Both the position numbers and the translations under genes were made by a program. This document shows, one piece after another, positions 34,350 to 42,388 of a stretch of DNA of 64,000 nt (the stretch's first letter is position 1; each line of letters begins with the position of its first letter). The notes beneath the pieces are model-generated. The model did not search any database. It worked only from the letters and a program-made list of their open reading frames with translations, and had not been told where the DNA came from. This stretch comes from an uncultured Lysobacteraceae bacterium (GTDB lineage: Bacteria > Pseudomonadota > Gammaproteobacteria > Xanthomonadales > Xanthomonadaceae), in assembly GCA_902825775.1 (NCBI GenBank), contig CADECF010000004.1:254830-318829 (forward strand), written 5' to 3'.

Positions 34350-34628
34350 CTAACGATTTTTGTCGGGCTCCGGATCCTTGAGTTTCACAGAAGTCCGAGC
34401 GGAATCGGCAAGTCCGCTCACATTCCTGAAGTACCTGTTGTGAGTTTTTCGTAGTGCTTCCTCAGATTCTGCTTCGAGCAAAACAACCTCACGGTTTATG
34501 CCTTTTGCTAGTAACTCTATCTCAAGATCTAACCGCGACTTCGAAGCTTTTGTTCGCTCATTAACATCAAATTCTCGGATGCTGACGAGTTCTCCGACTG
34601 CTCGATCGTAGTCAAGTAGAAAAATCAT
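34350..34628 (-). CDS. Small partner of the RelA/SpoT-domain protein (putative antitoxin)
   Basis: 92 residues, starting at ATG 34628 which overlaps the upstream stop codon (ATGA). Sequence features: MIFLLDYDRAVGELVSIREF at the start, a charged helix (NERTKASKSRLDLEIELLAKG), the strand-turn REVVLLEAESEEALRKTHNRYF, and a polar, probably disordered tail rich in K, D and P. No DNA-binding motif is evident. Translational coupling to a stand-alone (p)ppGpp-synthetase-fold protein makes an antitoxin or modulator role possible; this is inference. Base composition is clearly less G+C-rich than the surroundings. Confidence 0.7.
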   Translation of the reverse strand: MIFLLDYDRAVGELVSIREFDVNERTKASKSRLDLEIELLAKGINREVVLLEAESEEALRKTHNRYFRNVSGLADSARTSVKLKDPEPDKNR

Positions 34629-35359
34629 GCTACCGCCTGCAAGTGACCGTCGCGAATATCCAGAAGTAAACGCATGAGCTGAGCACGCCGCGCAAAAAAT
34701 CTCTTCTCAATGGCTCTAATGTCTTTTCGCATGGGCTTATTGATCGTTAGCCCTTCGCGCTGCACGCTTAGAAAAAAATTTCTCCTAGCGGTTTCTTCTT
34801 CCTCTACTTTGTCGATTGCATGAGAAAGATTACTCAACAATTGGAGCGCTTCCGAATCCCCTTGCCCATACTTGATGGATGACCCAAGAGTGTCCGAAAG
34901 TTTTTCTGATATTTCAGCCCATAAATGCTGCAATTCACTCCTGAGCTGGATTTCAACTTTCCTACCATTAATAGTCGCCACTAAATGGATCGCGCGATAA
35001 CCGTGACTTGACTGCGCCCTGCGGTCATAGATTATCGGCGTATCCAGATACACCTCTAAAGCCAAGAAGGCTCGCTCTTGAAGAAAGATGTCATCGACAA
35101 TTACCCGGCAGCCGGCAATGTCTTGCACTTGGCTCAATCTGACGTGCTGTCGTTCGAGCTTATCGACCAGTGCAGGTGTGGATTTTGCCGGCCTTCCTGT
35201 AACGGCGTAACCCAGGTCGTTTTTTAGTCGTTCAACAACAGCCTGATATGCAGGCAAGAATGATGCTCGATAGTCATCTAAATCCGTCAGCAATTCAGCT
35301 GAAAATTTCTTTTCCCTGAGCTGATCCCCAAGCCGGTCGATTCTTGCGTTTGCCCACAT
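34625..35359 (-). CDS. Stand-alone RelA/SpoT nucleotidyltransferase-domain protein (possible toxSAS)
   Basis: 244 residues. Synthetase-domain motifs in order: TGRPAKSTPALVDKLERQH (ATP-binding R-x-K...K-x-x-R), VQDIAGCRVIVDD (D-x-x-G-x-R with the Mg-binding Asp), SSHGYRAIHLVATINGRKVEIQLRSELQHLWAEISE (G-loop Tyr and the E-x-Q-x-R strand). There is no HD hydrolase, TGS or ACT domain, so it is a small alarmone synthetase-like enzyme; toxic members make ppApp/(p)ppGpp or pyrophosphorylate tRNA. Its ribosome site GGATAAGG overlaps the nrdJb stop codon. AT-richer than its neighbours. Confidence 0.85.
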   Translation of the reverse strand: MWANARIDRLGDQLREKKFSAELLTDLDDYRASFLPAYQAVVERLKNDLGYAVTGRPAKSTPALVDKLERQHVRLSQVQDIAGCRVIVDDIFLQERAFLALEVYLDTPIIYDRRAQSSHGYRAIHLVATINGRKVEIQLRSELQHLWAEISEKLSDTLGSSIKYGQGDSEALQLLSNLSHAIDKVEEEETARRNFFLSVQREGLTINKPMRKDIRAIEKRFFARRAQLMRLLLDIRDGHLQAVA

Positions 35360-35368
35360 CGCTAAACC

Positions 35369-36172
35369 TTATCCACACTTAGAATAACCGCAGTTCAAAC
35401 ACGTGGCACACCCATCCATAATCACCAGCGCCTTAGCGCTGCACTTATGGCAAAGCGTCGCAGACGGCGGAAACGACGCGCCGTCGCCGGTTACGGCGAG
35501 GTCTTCGTTGGAACCCAGTTCGGTTTCCGTGGTCGGGTCGGCGAGTGCGCCGCCGAGGGTACCGCTTATTTCATTGTTTTTTTTTGAGCGCTGCTCGTAG
35601 GCGTGGCGCTTTTCGGCGATGAGGGCGCGTTGGGCGGGGCTCATCTCGGGGTCGTGGATCATGCCGATCGATTTCAGGTGGTCTTCGACGATGGCGCCGA
35701 GTTCGGCCACCAGCGAGGGCATGTAGACGCCGCCGGCTTTGAAGTAGCCGCCCTTGGGGTCGAATACGGCTTTCATTTCGTCGACCAGGAAGGTCACGTC
35801 GCCGCCCTTGCGGAACACGGCGGACATGATGCGGGTCAGCGCGACGATCCACTGGAAGTGTTCCATCGACTTGCTGTTGACGAAGATCTCGAACGGGCGG
35901 CGCAGTTCGTGCTCGGTGCCGGCGTTGAGCACGATGTCGTTGATGGTCACGTACATGGCGTGTTCCACCAGCGGGGATTTGATCTTGTAGGTGCTGCCGA
36001 TCAGCACTTCGGGGCGCTCGATGCGCTCGTGCATCTGGATCACGTCGGCCGTGGGCAGGTCGGCCTCGGCGGCGGCGCGGGAGACCGAGGCGGCCTGGGC
36101 GGCTTCCTTGGCTTTGTCTTCCGGCGTGACGACGGCGTAACCCTTGATCTTCTTGTCGATTTTGACGGCCAT
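35369..36172 (-). CDS. nrdJb: Class II ribonucleotide reductase, C-terminal subunit NrdJb
   Basis: 267 residues, MAVKIDKKIKGYAVV at the start. It matches the separate C-terminal NrdJb polypeptide known from Pseudomonas aeruginosa: IGSTYKIKSPLVEHAMYVTINDIVLN, SMEHFQWIVALTRIMSAVFRKGGDVTFLVDEMKAVFDPKGG, and a terminal cysteine cluster CHKCSAKALVIMDGCATCLNCGYSKCG that carries the redox/zinc cysteines. Together with NrdJa it forms the adenosylcobalamin-dependent, oxygen-indifferent enzyme. Unusually, a histone-like gene separates the two. The last eight codons are AT-richer than the rest. Confidence 0.9.
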   Translation of the reverse strand: MAVKIDKKIKGYAVVTPEDKAKEAAQAASVSRAAAEADLPTADVIQMHERIERPEVLIGSTYKIKSPLVEHAMYVTINDIVLNAGTEHELRRPFEIFVNSKSMEHFQWIVALTRIMSAVFRKGGDVTFLVDEMKAVFDPKGGYFKAGGVYMPSLVAELGAIVEDHLKSIGMIHDPEMSPAQRALIAEKRHAYEQRSKKNNEISGTLGGALADPTTETELGSNEDLAVTGDGASFPPSATLCHKCSAKALVIMDGCATCLNCGYSKCG

Positions 36173-36251
36173 TGCGGTGTTCCTGATGCGCTGATTTATG
36201 GTTTTTATATGGGGTTTTTGGGGTGCAAGAGCAAGGCATTCGGCTTCGCCT

Positions 36252-36336
36252 CATTCCCCTCTCCCGCCCCTGCGGGGCACCCTCTCCCACAAGGGGAGAG
36301 GGGAACTGCTGCCCTCTCCCGCAGGCGGGAGAGGGC
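36252..36336. repeat. CCTCTCCC..GGGAGAGG hairpin repeat (two hairpins)
   Basis: CCTCTCCCacaaggGGAGAGG (about 36280-36302) and GCCCTCTCCCGCaggcGGGAGAGGGC (36311-36336). The second follows the stop of the histone-like gene on the minus strand by ten bases and could terminate it although no T-run follows. The family recurs at 37005-37058, 39633-39832, 42835-43010 and 54747-54863. Confidence 0.75.
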
Positions 36337-36346
36337 TTAACGAACA

Positions 36347-36880
36347 TCAACCGCCGGCGATTTTCTTCGGCGGACGCGGCTTGGTCAGCGTGGCGCGTGC
36401 CGACTTCTTGGCGGCCTTTTTCGCCGGACGCTTGGCGGCTTTCTTGGCCGGCGACTTGCGCGCGGCCTTCTTGCCTGCGGCTTTACGGGCCGGCGACTTG
36501 CGGGCGGTCTTCTTGGCGGCGGCCTTGCGGACCGACTTCTTCGCAGCGGCTTTCTTGGCCGTGCGCTTGGCGGTCTTCGACTTCTTGGCGGCCTTCTTCT
36601 TGCCGGCGCCCTTCTTGCGCAGCGCGGCCACTTCGGCCTTGGCGCTGGCGCTGGCGCTGGCCAGGGTCTTCTTGGCCTTGGTCACGCGCTTGCCGACCGC
36701 TTTCTTGGCGGTGGCCACGCGCTTGCTGACGGCCTTGCTGGCTTTCTTGGCGGTTTTCTTGGCGGACGCGACCGCGCCCTTCGCTTTCTTGGCGACCGTG
36801 CCGCCCACTTCGGACGCTTTCTCGGCGACCGCGCTGGCGGCGTTGCTGATCGTCGCCGTGACTCCGTTTCCATTGCTCAT
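36347..36880 (-). CDS. Histone H1-like lysine/alanine-rich protein
   Basis: 177 residues. The first ~30 are amphipathic (TATISNAASAVAEKASEVGGTV), the rest is a run of K-K-A-A/K-S-P-A/R-K-A repeats (KKAAKRPAKKAAKKSAR), including S/T-P-A-R/K units as in eukaryotic H1 tails and in AlgP of Pseudomonas. Such proteins bind and compact DNA non-specifically and act as nucleoid-associated or expression modulators. Strongly basic, disordered, with A/K codon bias. It lies between nrdJa and nrdJb on the same strand, 190 bases after nrdJa. Confidence 0.88.
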   Translation of the reverse strand: MSNGNGVTATISNAASAVAEKASEVGGTVAKKAKGAVASAKKTAKKASKAVSKRVATAKKAVGKRVTKAKKTLASASASAKAEVAALRKKGAGKKKAAKKSKTAKRTAKKAAAKKSVRKAAAKKTARKSPARKAAGKKAARKSPAKKAAKRPAKKAAKKSARATLTKPRPPKKIAGG

Positions 36881-37004
36881 CGGGGTGTCCTCGTCTTTTC
36901 TAATGACGGGCGATGTGCCCGTTTGCGGAATGTAGCGCGATCTTGCGTGCGTGCAAGCGATTCCGGGGTTTGTTGCTGACTTGTTTTTATTGGATCAAGA
37001 GCCG

Positions 37005-37058
37005 GGCCCTCTCCCTGGCGCTTCGCGCCTGTCCCTCTCCCGGTTTTGCGGGAGAGGG
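37005..37058. repeat. CCTCTCCC hairpin repeat downstream of nrdJa
   Basis: GGCCCTCTCCCTGG...CCTCTCCC-ggttttgc-GGGAGAGGG. Only 12 bases beyond the nrdJa stop, so it may attenuate or stabilise the nrdJa message. The remainder of the gap 36881-37070 shows no gene. Confidence 0.72.
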
Positions 37059-37070
37059 TTTAAGCGGAGC

Positions 37071-39224
37071 TTAGAACTTGCCGTAATAGCCTTCTTTCAG
37101 GGCGTCGAAGAGGTTGGCGGCGGTGTGCATTTCGCCGTCGTATTCGATCTGTTCGTTGCCCTTCACTTCCAGGGTGCTGCCGTCTTCCAGCTCGAAGCGG
37201 TACAGGGTGTTTTCCAGGTCTGCTTCCTTCACCAGCACGCCTTGGAAGGCGGCGGGGTTGAAGCGGAACGTGGTGCAGCCCTTCAGGCCCTGCTCGTGGG
37301 CGTAGCGGTAGATGTCCTTGAAGTCTTCGTACGGATAGTCGGTGGGGACGTTGGCGGTCTTGCTGATCGAGCTGTCCACCCACTTCTGCGCGGCGGCCTG
37401 CACGTCCACGTGTTCCTTGGGCGTGATGTCGTCGGCGGAGATGAAGTAATCGGGCAGCTTGCCTTCGGCGTCCTCGGCGAAAGGCATCGCCTTGGCGTTG
37501 ATCAGTTCGCGGTAGGCCAGCAGCTCGTAGCTGTAGACGTCGACCTTTTCCTTGGACTTCTTGCCTTCGCGGATCACGTTGCGGCTGTAGTGGTGCGCGA
37601 AGCTGGGTTCGATGCCGTTGCTGGCGTTGTTGGCCAGCGACAGGCTGATCGTGCCGGTCGGCGCGATCGAGCTGTGGTGGGTGAAACGCGCGCCGCTTTC
37701 GGCGAGCTGCTCGACCAGTTCCGGCGCGACCGAAGCCACTTGCTGCATGTAGCGCGAATACTTGGCGTGCAGCACCTTGCCGGGGATTTCCTGGCCGACT
37801 TTCCAGCCGTCGGCGGCCATTTCCGGTCGCTGGCGCAACATCGCGGCGGTCACCGCGAAACGCTCTTCCATGATCGGCGCCGGGCCTTTTTCCTGCGCCA
37901 AAGCCAGGCCCATTTCCCAGCCGGCCACGGCCATTTCGCGGGCGATGCGTTCGGTGAATTCGCACGAATCCTTGGAGCCGTACTTCATCTTGAGCATGGT
38001 CACGGTGCTGCCCAGACCCAGGAAACCCATGCCGTGGCGGCGCTTGCGCAGGATCTCGTCGCGCTGCTGCTGCAACGGCAAGCCGTTCACTTCGACCACG
38101 TTGTCGAGCATGCGGGTGAACACGCGCACGACTTCTTTGTACTCCTCCCAATCGAAGGAGGCCTGGTCGGTGAACGGGTTGCGCACGAACTTGGTCAGGT
38201 TGACCGAGCCCAGCAGGCAGGCGCCGTACGGCGGCAGCGGCTGCTCGCCGCAGGGATTGGTGGCGCGGATGTTTTCGCACCACCAGTTGTTGTTCATTTC
38301 GTTGACGCGGTCGATCAGGATGAAACCCGGCTCGGCGTAGTCGTACGTCGAGACCATGATCATGTCCCACAAATGGCGCGCTTTCAGGTGGCCGTAGATG
38401 CGGCAGGCGACCAGACCGTCGTCGCGGCTGACGTAGCTGCCCTTGGTGGGCCATTCGCGCCAGACGACCTGCTCGGCATCGTCGATGTCGAGGTCGGCGG
38501 CTTCCTTGTGGTTGATCGGGAACACCAGCGGCCAGTCGCCGTCGTCCTTCACCGCTTCCATGAAGCCGTCGGTGATCAGCAGCGACAGGTTGAACTGGCG
38601 CAGGCGGCCGTCTTCGCGCTTGGCGCGGATGAAGTCGCGCACGTCGGGATGCGACACGTCGAAGGTGCCCATCTGCGCGCCGCGGCGGCCGCCGGCCGAC
38701 GACACGGTGAAACACATCTTGTCGTAGATATCCATGAACGACATCGGGCCGGACGTGTACGCGCCGGCGCCCGACACGTACGCGCCGCGCGGACGCAGCG
38801 TGGAGAATTCGTAGCCGATGCCGCAGCCGGCTTTCAGGGTGAGGCCGGCTTCGTGGACCTTGTCCAGGATGCCGTCCATCGAATCCTCGATCGTGCCCGA
38901 CACGGTGCAGTTGATCGTCGACGTGGCCGGCTTGTGCTCCAGGGCGCCGGCGTTGCTGGTGATGCGGCCGGCGGGAATCGCCCCGCGGCGCAGCGCCCAG
39001 GCGAAGCGCTCGCCCCAGTACTTTTTCTTCTCGGCGGTCGGCTCGGCCTCGGCCAGGGCTTTGGCGACGCGCTGGTAGGTGCCGTCGATATCGGCGTCGA
39101 GCGCCACGCCTTGTTTGGTCTTGAGCCGGTATTTCTTGTCCCAGATGTCCTGCGACGCCGGCTGCATCGGGATTTCCCTGTCGTCGCTGCCGGGCTGGAC
39201 CGCCTCAAGGCGCACTGTGCTCAT
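37071..39224 (-). CDS. nrdJa: Adenosylcobalamin-dependent ribonucleotide reductase, catalytic subunit NrdJa
   Basis: 717 residues, ATG 39224. The class II catalytic core is clear: substrate-site SGTIEDSMDGILDKVHEAGLTLKAGCGIGYEFSTLRPRG, AQMGTFDVSHPDVRDFIRAKRED, the radical-site NPCGEQPLPPYGACLLGSVNL, and IAPTGTISLSLANNASNGIEPSF. It reduces ribonucleotides to deoxyribonucleotides using a thiyl radical generated from coenzyme B12. Length agrees with NrdJa of split enzymes (about 730), the C-terminal redox domain being supplied by NrdJb. A sigma70-like promoter and a NrdR-like box lie ~270-330 bases upstream. Confidence 0.95.
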   Translation of the reverse strand: MSTVRLEAVQPGSDDREIPMQPASQDIWDKKYRLKTKQGVALDADIDGTYQRVAKALAEAEPTAEKKKYWGERFAWALRRGAIPAGRITSNAGALEHKPATSTINCTVSGTIEDSMDGILDKVHEAGLTLKAGCGIGYEFSTLRPRGAYVSGAGAYTSGPMSFMDIYDKMCFTVSSAGGRRGAQMGTFDVSHPDVRDFIRAKREDGRLRQFNLSLLITDGFMEAVKDDGDWPLVFPINHKEAADLDIDDAEQVVWREWPTKGSYVSRDDGLVACRIYGHLKARHLWDMIMVSTYDYAEPGFILIDRVNEMNNNWWCENIRATNPCGEQPLPPYGACLLGSVNLTKFVRNPFTDQASFDWEEYKEVVRVFTRMLDNVVEVNGLPLQQQRDEILRKRRHGMGFLGLGSTVTMLKMKYGSKDSCEFTERIAREMAVAGWEMGLALAQEKGPAPIMEERFAVTAAMLRQRPEMAADGWKVGQEIPGKVLHAKYSRYMQQVASVAPELVEQLAESGARFTHHSSIAPTGTISLSLANNASNGIEPSFAHHYSRNVIREGKKSKEKVDVYSYELLAYRELINAKAMPFAEDAEGKLPDYFISADDITPKEHVDVQAAAQKWVDSSISKTANVPTDYPYEDFKDIYRYAHEQGLKGCTTFRFNPAAFQGVLVKEADLENTLYRFELEDGSTLEVKGNEQIEYDGEMHTAANLFDALKEGYYGKF

Positions 39225-39493
39225 GCCTGTTCCATCTCCATCGTTCGGGGCGCGGGTCTAGCCCTGCCTGTTGTTCTTTTGGGTACCAGTTTTATGAATC
39301 CCGCCGCGTGTCCGGAGTCCGGATCACGCCGACGGCGAAGCCGCGGCCGCGCCTTGCGCGCCACGTTTTATCCGTATTTCCGCCTTGCCGGCCTTACCTG
39401 CTCGCATCCATCACCTCCCCCAAGGCGACGACCCGGGAACCAAGCCAAATGGTCATAAAATCACCACTGCTTGGGCCTTACCTGCCCCACGCA

Positions 39494-39552
39494 CCCCAAG
39501 ATGTTGTGGCGGCGCGGGGATCCAAGCTACCCCTGGCCGGGACCGAAGTCAA
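39494..39552 (-). promoter_or_regulatory. Candidate nrdJa promoter with NrdR-box-like sequence
   Basis: On the minus strand, TTGACT (39552-39547), a 17-base spacer and TAGCTT (39529-39524) form a plausible sigma70 promoter. Just downstream lies CCACAACATCTTGGGG (39509-39494); on the plus strand CCCCAAGATGTTGTGG, which resembles the NrdR consensus (ACACwATATwGTGT-like). Only one box is evident, whereas NrdR sites are usually paired. The predicted leader is ~290 bases long. Confidence 0.45.
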
Positions 39553-39632
39553 CGGCTTTTATGATCCATGTCATGGTTTTGCAGATTGGGGGCGGGCACG
39601 TGATTTCGGGGCCTGATCGGCCACCGCTTTTC

Positions 39633-39832
39633 CCTTCTCCCCTCGGGAGAAGGTGGCCCGAAGGGCCGGATGAGGGTTCGAAGTCCCGCGTTGTCCGGAC
39701 ATGCCTCGCTTCGCCGGACCCTCACCCAACCCCGCTTCGCGCCCCGGCCCGCGCCAGCGGCGCGAGCGTTCACCCGCACGCGCGCCGATGGCGCGCAAGC
39801 CGTGCGGCCTCACCCCGAAGGGAGGGGGCAAA
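39633..39832. repeat. Extended CCTTCTCC/GGAGAAGG repeat upstream of the DegP/Q gene
   Basis: Contains CCCTTCTCCC-CTC-GGGAGAAGG, then GATGAGGGTTCG, CGGACC-CTCACC and GGGAGGGGGC in inverted arrangement, together with GGCGCGAGCG..CGCGCC arms. This is the longer form of the same repeat family as at 54747-54863. The gene-free stretch 39225-39960 holds it, the nrdJa promoter, and nothing else I can support. Confidence 0.65.
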
Positions 39833-39960
39833 AGCCATCGGCGAACTTCAGATGCGATTCGGCGGTCTTTGGGCACACTGAGCGCGTTAACGGGCTTGAA
39901 TCGAGCCCGAAGCGCCCGAATTCACGTTCAGCCACCCTGCCGCCGGATAAAACACGACCC

Positions 39961-41394
39961 ATGCGTCCGCTGCCCACCCTGATCGCCCTCACCGCCGCCG
40001 CCGCATTCGGCGGATTCGCCGCGACCGCCCTGCGCGACTGCCTCGAAACGCCCGCCCAGGCCGCCCCGCCCGCGGCGGCGCCGATCATGGCCGCCGTGCC
40101 CAACGTGGCGGCGCTGCCGACGTCGGTCGACGGCCAGGCGCTGCCTTCGCTGGCGCCGATGCTGCAGCGGGTCACCCCGTCGGTCGTCAGCGTGCACAGC
40201 AAGCAGCGGGTGCGGGTGAGTCCGTTCGGCAACGATCCCATGTTCCGGCGCATGTTCCCCGAGCTGTCGCAGGATCGCGTGCGCGAATCGCTGGGCTCGG
40301 GCGTGATCGTCGATGCGCAGCGCGGTTACGTGCTCACCAACCATCACGTGATCGAAGGCGCCGACGACGTGTCGGTGACGCTGGCCGACGGCCGCACGCT
40401 GAAGGCCGAATTCGTCGGCTCCGATGCCGACACCGATGTGGCGCTGATGAAGATCCCGCCGCAGAACCTGAGCGCGATCGCGCTGAGCGACAGCAATGCG
40501 CTGCGCGTGGGCGATTTCGTGGTGGCGGTGGGCAATCCGTTCGGCGTGGGCCAGACGGTGACGTCGGGCATCGTTTCGGCGGTCGGGCGCAGCAACTTGC
40601 CCGGCATCGGCTTCCAGAATTTCATCCAGACCGATGCGTCGATCAATCCCGGCAATTCCGGCGGCGCGCTGGTGAATCTGAAAGGCGAACTGGTCGGCAT
40701 CAACACCGCCAGCTTCAACCCGCAGGGCAGCATGGCCGGCAACATCGGCCTGGGCTTCGCGATCCCCACCAACCTCGCCAGCAGCGTCATGCAGCAGCTG
40801 GCCAGCACCGGCCAGGTGCGGCGCGGCATCGTCGGCGTGGAAACGCAGGACGTGACCGAACGCGAATACCGCGGCTTCGGCCTGGACGAAGCGCGCGGCG
40901 CCGCGGTGACCCGCGTCTATCCCGGCTCGGCCGCGGCGAAGGCGGGGCTGCAAGTGGGCGATGTGATTTTGTCGGCCAACGGCCAGCGCATCGACGACAG
41001 CGAATCCTGGCGCAATTTCCAAGGCCTGCAGCCGCTCAACAGCCAGCTGAGCCTGGACGTGAGCCGCGACGGCAAGCCGCTGAAGCTGACCACCGGCCTG
41101 AGCGAAACCCGCCGCGACGGGCAAAGCATCGATGCGCGCCTGACCGGCGCCAACTTCGCCGAGCTGCCCGAGTCGCTGCGCCGCCAGGGCTGGGCCGGCG
41201 TGCTGGTCACCGAGGTGGCCAAGGGCAGCCGCGCGGCGGAAAGCGGCCTGCGTCAGAGCGATGTGATCCTGGCCGCCAGCAGCGGCAACTTCGCCGATCT
41301 GACCAGCTTCCGCGCCAGCTTCGCCAAGCCGCCGGAGCAGCTGGTGTTGCGCATCGTCCGCGGACGCGCCCAGTACCAGGTGCTGATGCGCTGA
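39961..41394 (+). CDS. DegP/DegQ-type periplasmic serine protease (HtrA family)
   Basis: 477 residues from ATG 39961; the earlier 97 codons of the frame lie in a repeat. A hydrophobic leader and Ala/Pro linker cover ~1-60. Trypsin-like domain with triad His129 (TNHHV), Asp159 (DTDVAL) and Ser233 (GNSGGAL). Two PDZ domains follow, GVETQDVTEREYRGFGL...GAAVTRVYPGSAAAKAGLQVGDVIL and GVLVTEVAKGSRAAESGLRQSDVIL. Such proteins degrade or chaperone misfolded envelope proteins. Whether it is DegP-like or DegQ-like cannot be settled from sequence by eye. Confidence 0.93.
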   Translation: MRPLPTLIALTAAAAFGGFAATALRDCLETPAQAAPPAAAPIMAAVPNVAALPTSVDGQALPSLAPMLQRVTPSVVSVHSKQRVRVSPFGNDPMFRRMFPELSQDRVRESLGSGVIVDAQRGYVLTNHHVIEGADDVSVTLADGRTLKAEFVGSDADTDVALMKIPPQNLSAIALSDSNALRVGDFVVAVGNPFGVGQTVTSGIVSAVGRSNLPGIGFQNFIQTDASINPGNSGGALVNLKGELVGINTASFNPQGSMAGNIGLGFAIPTNLASSVMQQLASTGQVRRGIVGVETQDVTEREYRGFGLDEARGAAVTRVYPGSAAAKAGLQVGDVILSANGQRIDDSESWRNFQGLQPLNSQLSLDVSRDGKPLKLTTGLSETRRDGQSIDARLTGANFAELPESLRRQGWAGVLVTEVAKGSRAAESGLRQSDVILAASSGNFADLTSFRASFAKPPEQLVLRIVRGRAQYQVLMR

Positions 41395-41508
41395 ATCCAC
41401 CGGGCCTGTTGATGCTATTGGCGTTAACAGGCTCTACGCTGGGCGGGATTCACAGGCCGCCGACCCGGCACCGCCCATCATCGGCATCACCCAGCCAAGG
41501 AGTTCCGA

Positions 41509-41877
41509 ATGAGCATGTCCCCCACGGCCAGCGACGCCATCAAGAGCAATCTCGGCGAAGCCGGCAGCCACATCAAACAAGCGGCCTCGGCCGCGGGCGA
41601 AGCGATCAAGGGCGCCTCCAGCGTCGCCGGCGACGAACTGCGGCTGGGCAAGGCGCAGATGAAGTCCGAACTGGCCGACAGTGCGCTGGCCGGCATCGCC
41701 GCCGCCGAGAATCTGGGCGACGCCGCACGCGAGCAGATGGACGTGCTGATGGACAAGAGCCGCGACGTGCTCGACAGCGCATCGGAACTGATTCGCGAGC
41801 GTCCTCTCACCGCGTTCGGCATCGCGTTCGCCGCCGGTTGGCTGATCGCCAAGGTAGCGCGCTCCAGCAACAAGTAA
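41509..41877 (+). CDS. DUF883 (ElaB/YqjD-like) membrane-anchored protein
   Basis: 122 residues, AAGGAG upstream of ATG 41509. A long amphipathic helical domain (EAGSHIKQAASAAGEAIKGASSVAGDELRLGKAQMKSEL) precedes a single C-terminal membrane anchor RPLTAFGIAFAAGWLIAKVARSS, the mark of the ElaB/YqjD/YgaM family that tethers ribosomes to the inner membrane in stationary phase. Length is close to the usual 100-110. First gene of a trio with a YqjE-like and a YqjK-like protein, as in the enterobacterial yqjCDEK region. Confidence 0.9.
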   Translation: MSMSPTASDAIKSNLGEAGSHIKQAASAAGEAIKGASSVAGDELRLGKAQMKSELADSALAGIAAAENLGDAAREQMDVLMDKSRDVLDSASELIRERPLTAFGIAFAAGWLIAKVARSSNK

Positions 41878-41886
41878 GCTGGGCGC

Positions 41887-42375
41887 ATGAGCGATCCGAA
41901 TCCAGCGCCGGAGCCTGAAGGCCGGGCGCCGCCGGACCCTGCCCCGCCGCACATCGACGAAAGCGTGCGCAGGATCGGCGCCGCCGGCAAAGCCAGTTTC
42001 GAAGCGGCGGTGGACAGCGGACGGGCGCTGCGCCGGCTGGTCATCGCCGATCTGGCGTTGGCGCGCAGCGCGTTCGGACGGGCGATGGCCTGGGTGGGCG
42101 TGGCGATCGTGTTCGGCGCTTCGGCGTGGTTGCTGGTGATGGCGGTAGCGATCGCGGTGCTGCAGGCGTCGGGCTGGTCCTGGTTGGCATCGCTGGCCTT
42201 GTGCGCGGCGCTGAGCGCGATCGTCGCCGGCATCGCCGCCTGGCGCGTGAGCCGCTTCTTCGATTACACCGGCCTGCATGCGACGCGGCGCCAGCTGGCG
42301 CGGCTGGGCATCGGCGACGAAGCCGACGACAGCGACGAAGCCTCGCCCACGCCGCCGCCGGACACGCACGCATGA
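41887..42375 (+). CDS. YqjE-like ('phage holin family') membrane protein
   Basis: 162 residues. Helix-rich N-terminal part (VRRIGAAGKASFEAAVDSGRALRRLVIADLALAR), two transmembrane helices at about 60-85 and 92-115 (WVGVAIVFGASAWLLVMAVAIAVL, WLASLALCAALSAIVAGIAAW), and an acidic Pro-rich tail. Automatic annotation often calls this family phage holin or DUF1469, but it is a chromosomal companion of DUF883 proteins, not a lysis gene. Starts nine bases after the DUF883 stop. Confidence 0.85.
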   Translation: MSDPNPAPEPEGRAPPDPAPPHIDESVRRIGAAGKASFEAAVDSGRALRRLVIADLALARSAFGRAMAWVGVAIVFGASAWLLVMAVAIAVLQASGWSWLASLALCAALSAIVAGIAAWRVSRFFDYTGLHATRRQLARLGIGDEADDSDEASPTPPPDTHA

Positions 42376-42388
42376 GAGAAGGGCAGGC

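Noticed and set aside
36951-39458. 835-residue plus-strand frame opposite nrdJa
   Set aside because: Antisense shadow of the ribonucleotide reductase gene, with no recognisable motifs.
39225-39520. Cobalamin riboswitch upstream of nrdJa
   Set aside because: I looked for a B12 box (AGTCAGGA-type) and the G-rich conserved core in the leader and found neither.
41887-42375. Prophage lysis gene (holin)
   Set aside because: The family label holin is misleading; the neighbours are chromosomal DUF883-type genes and no phage gene is present.
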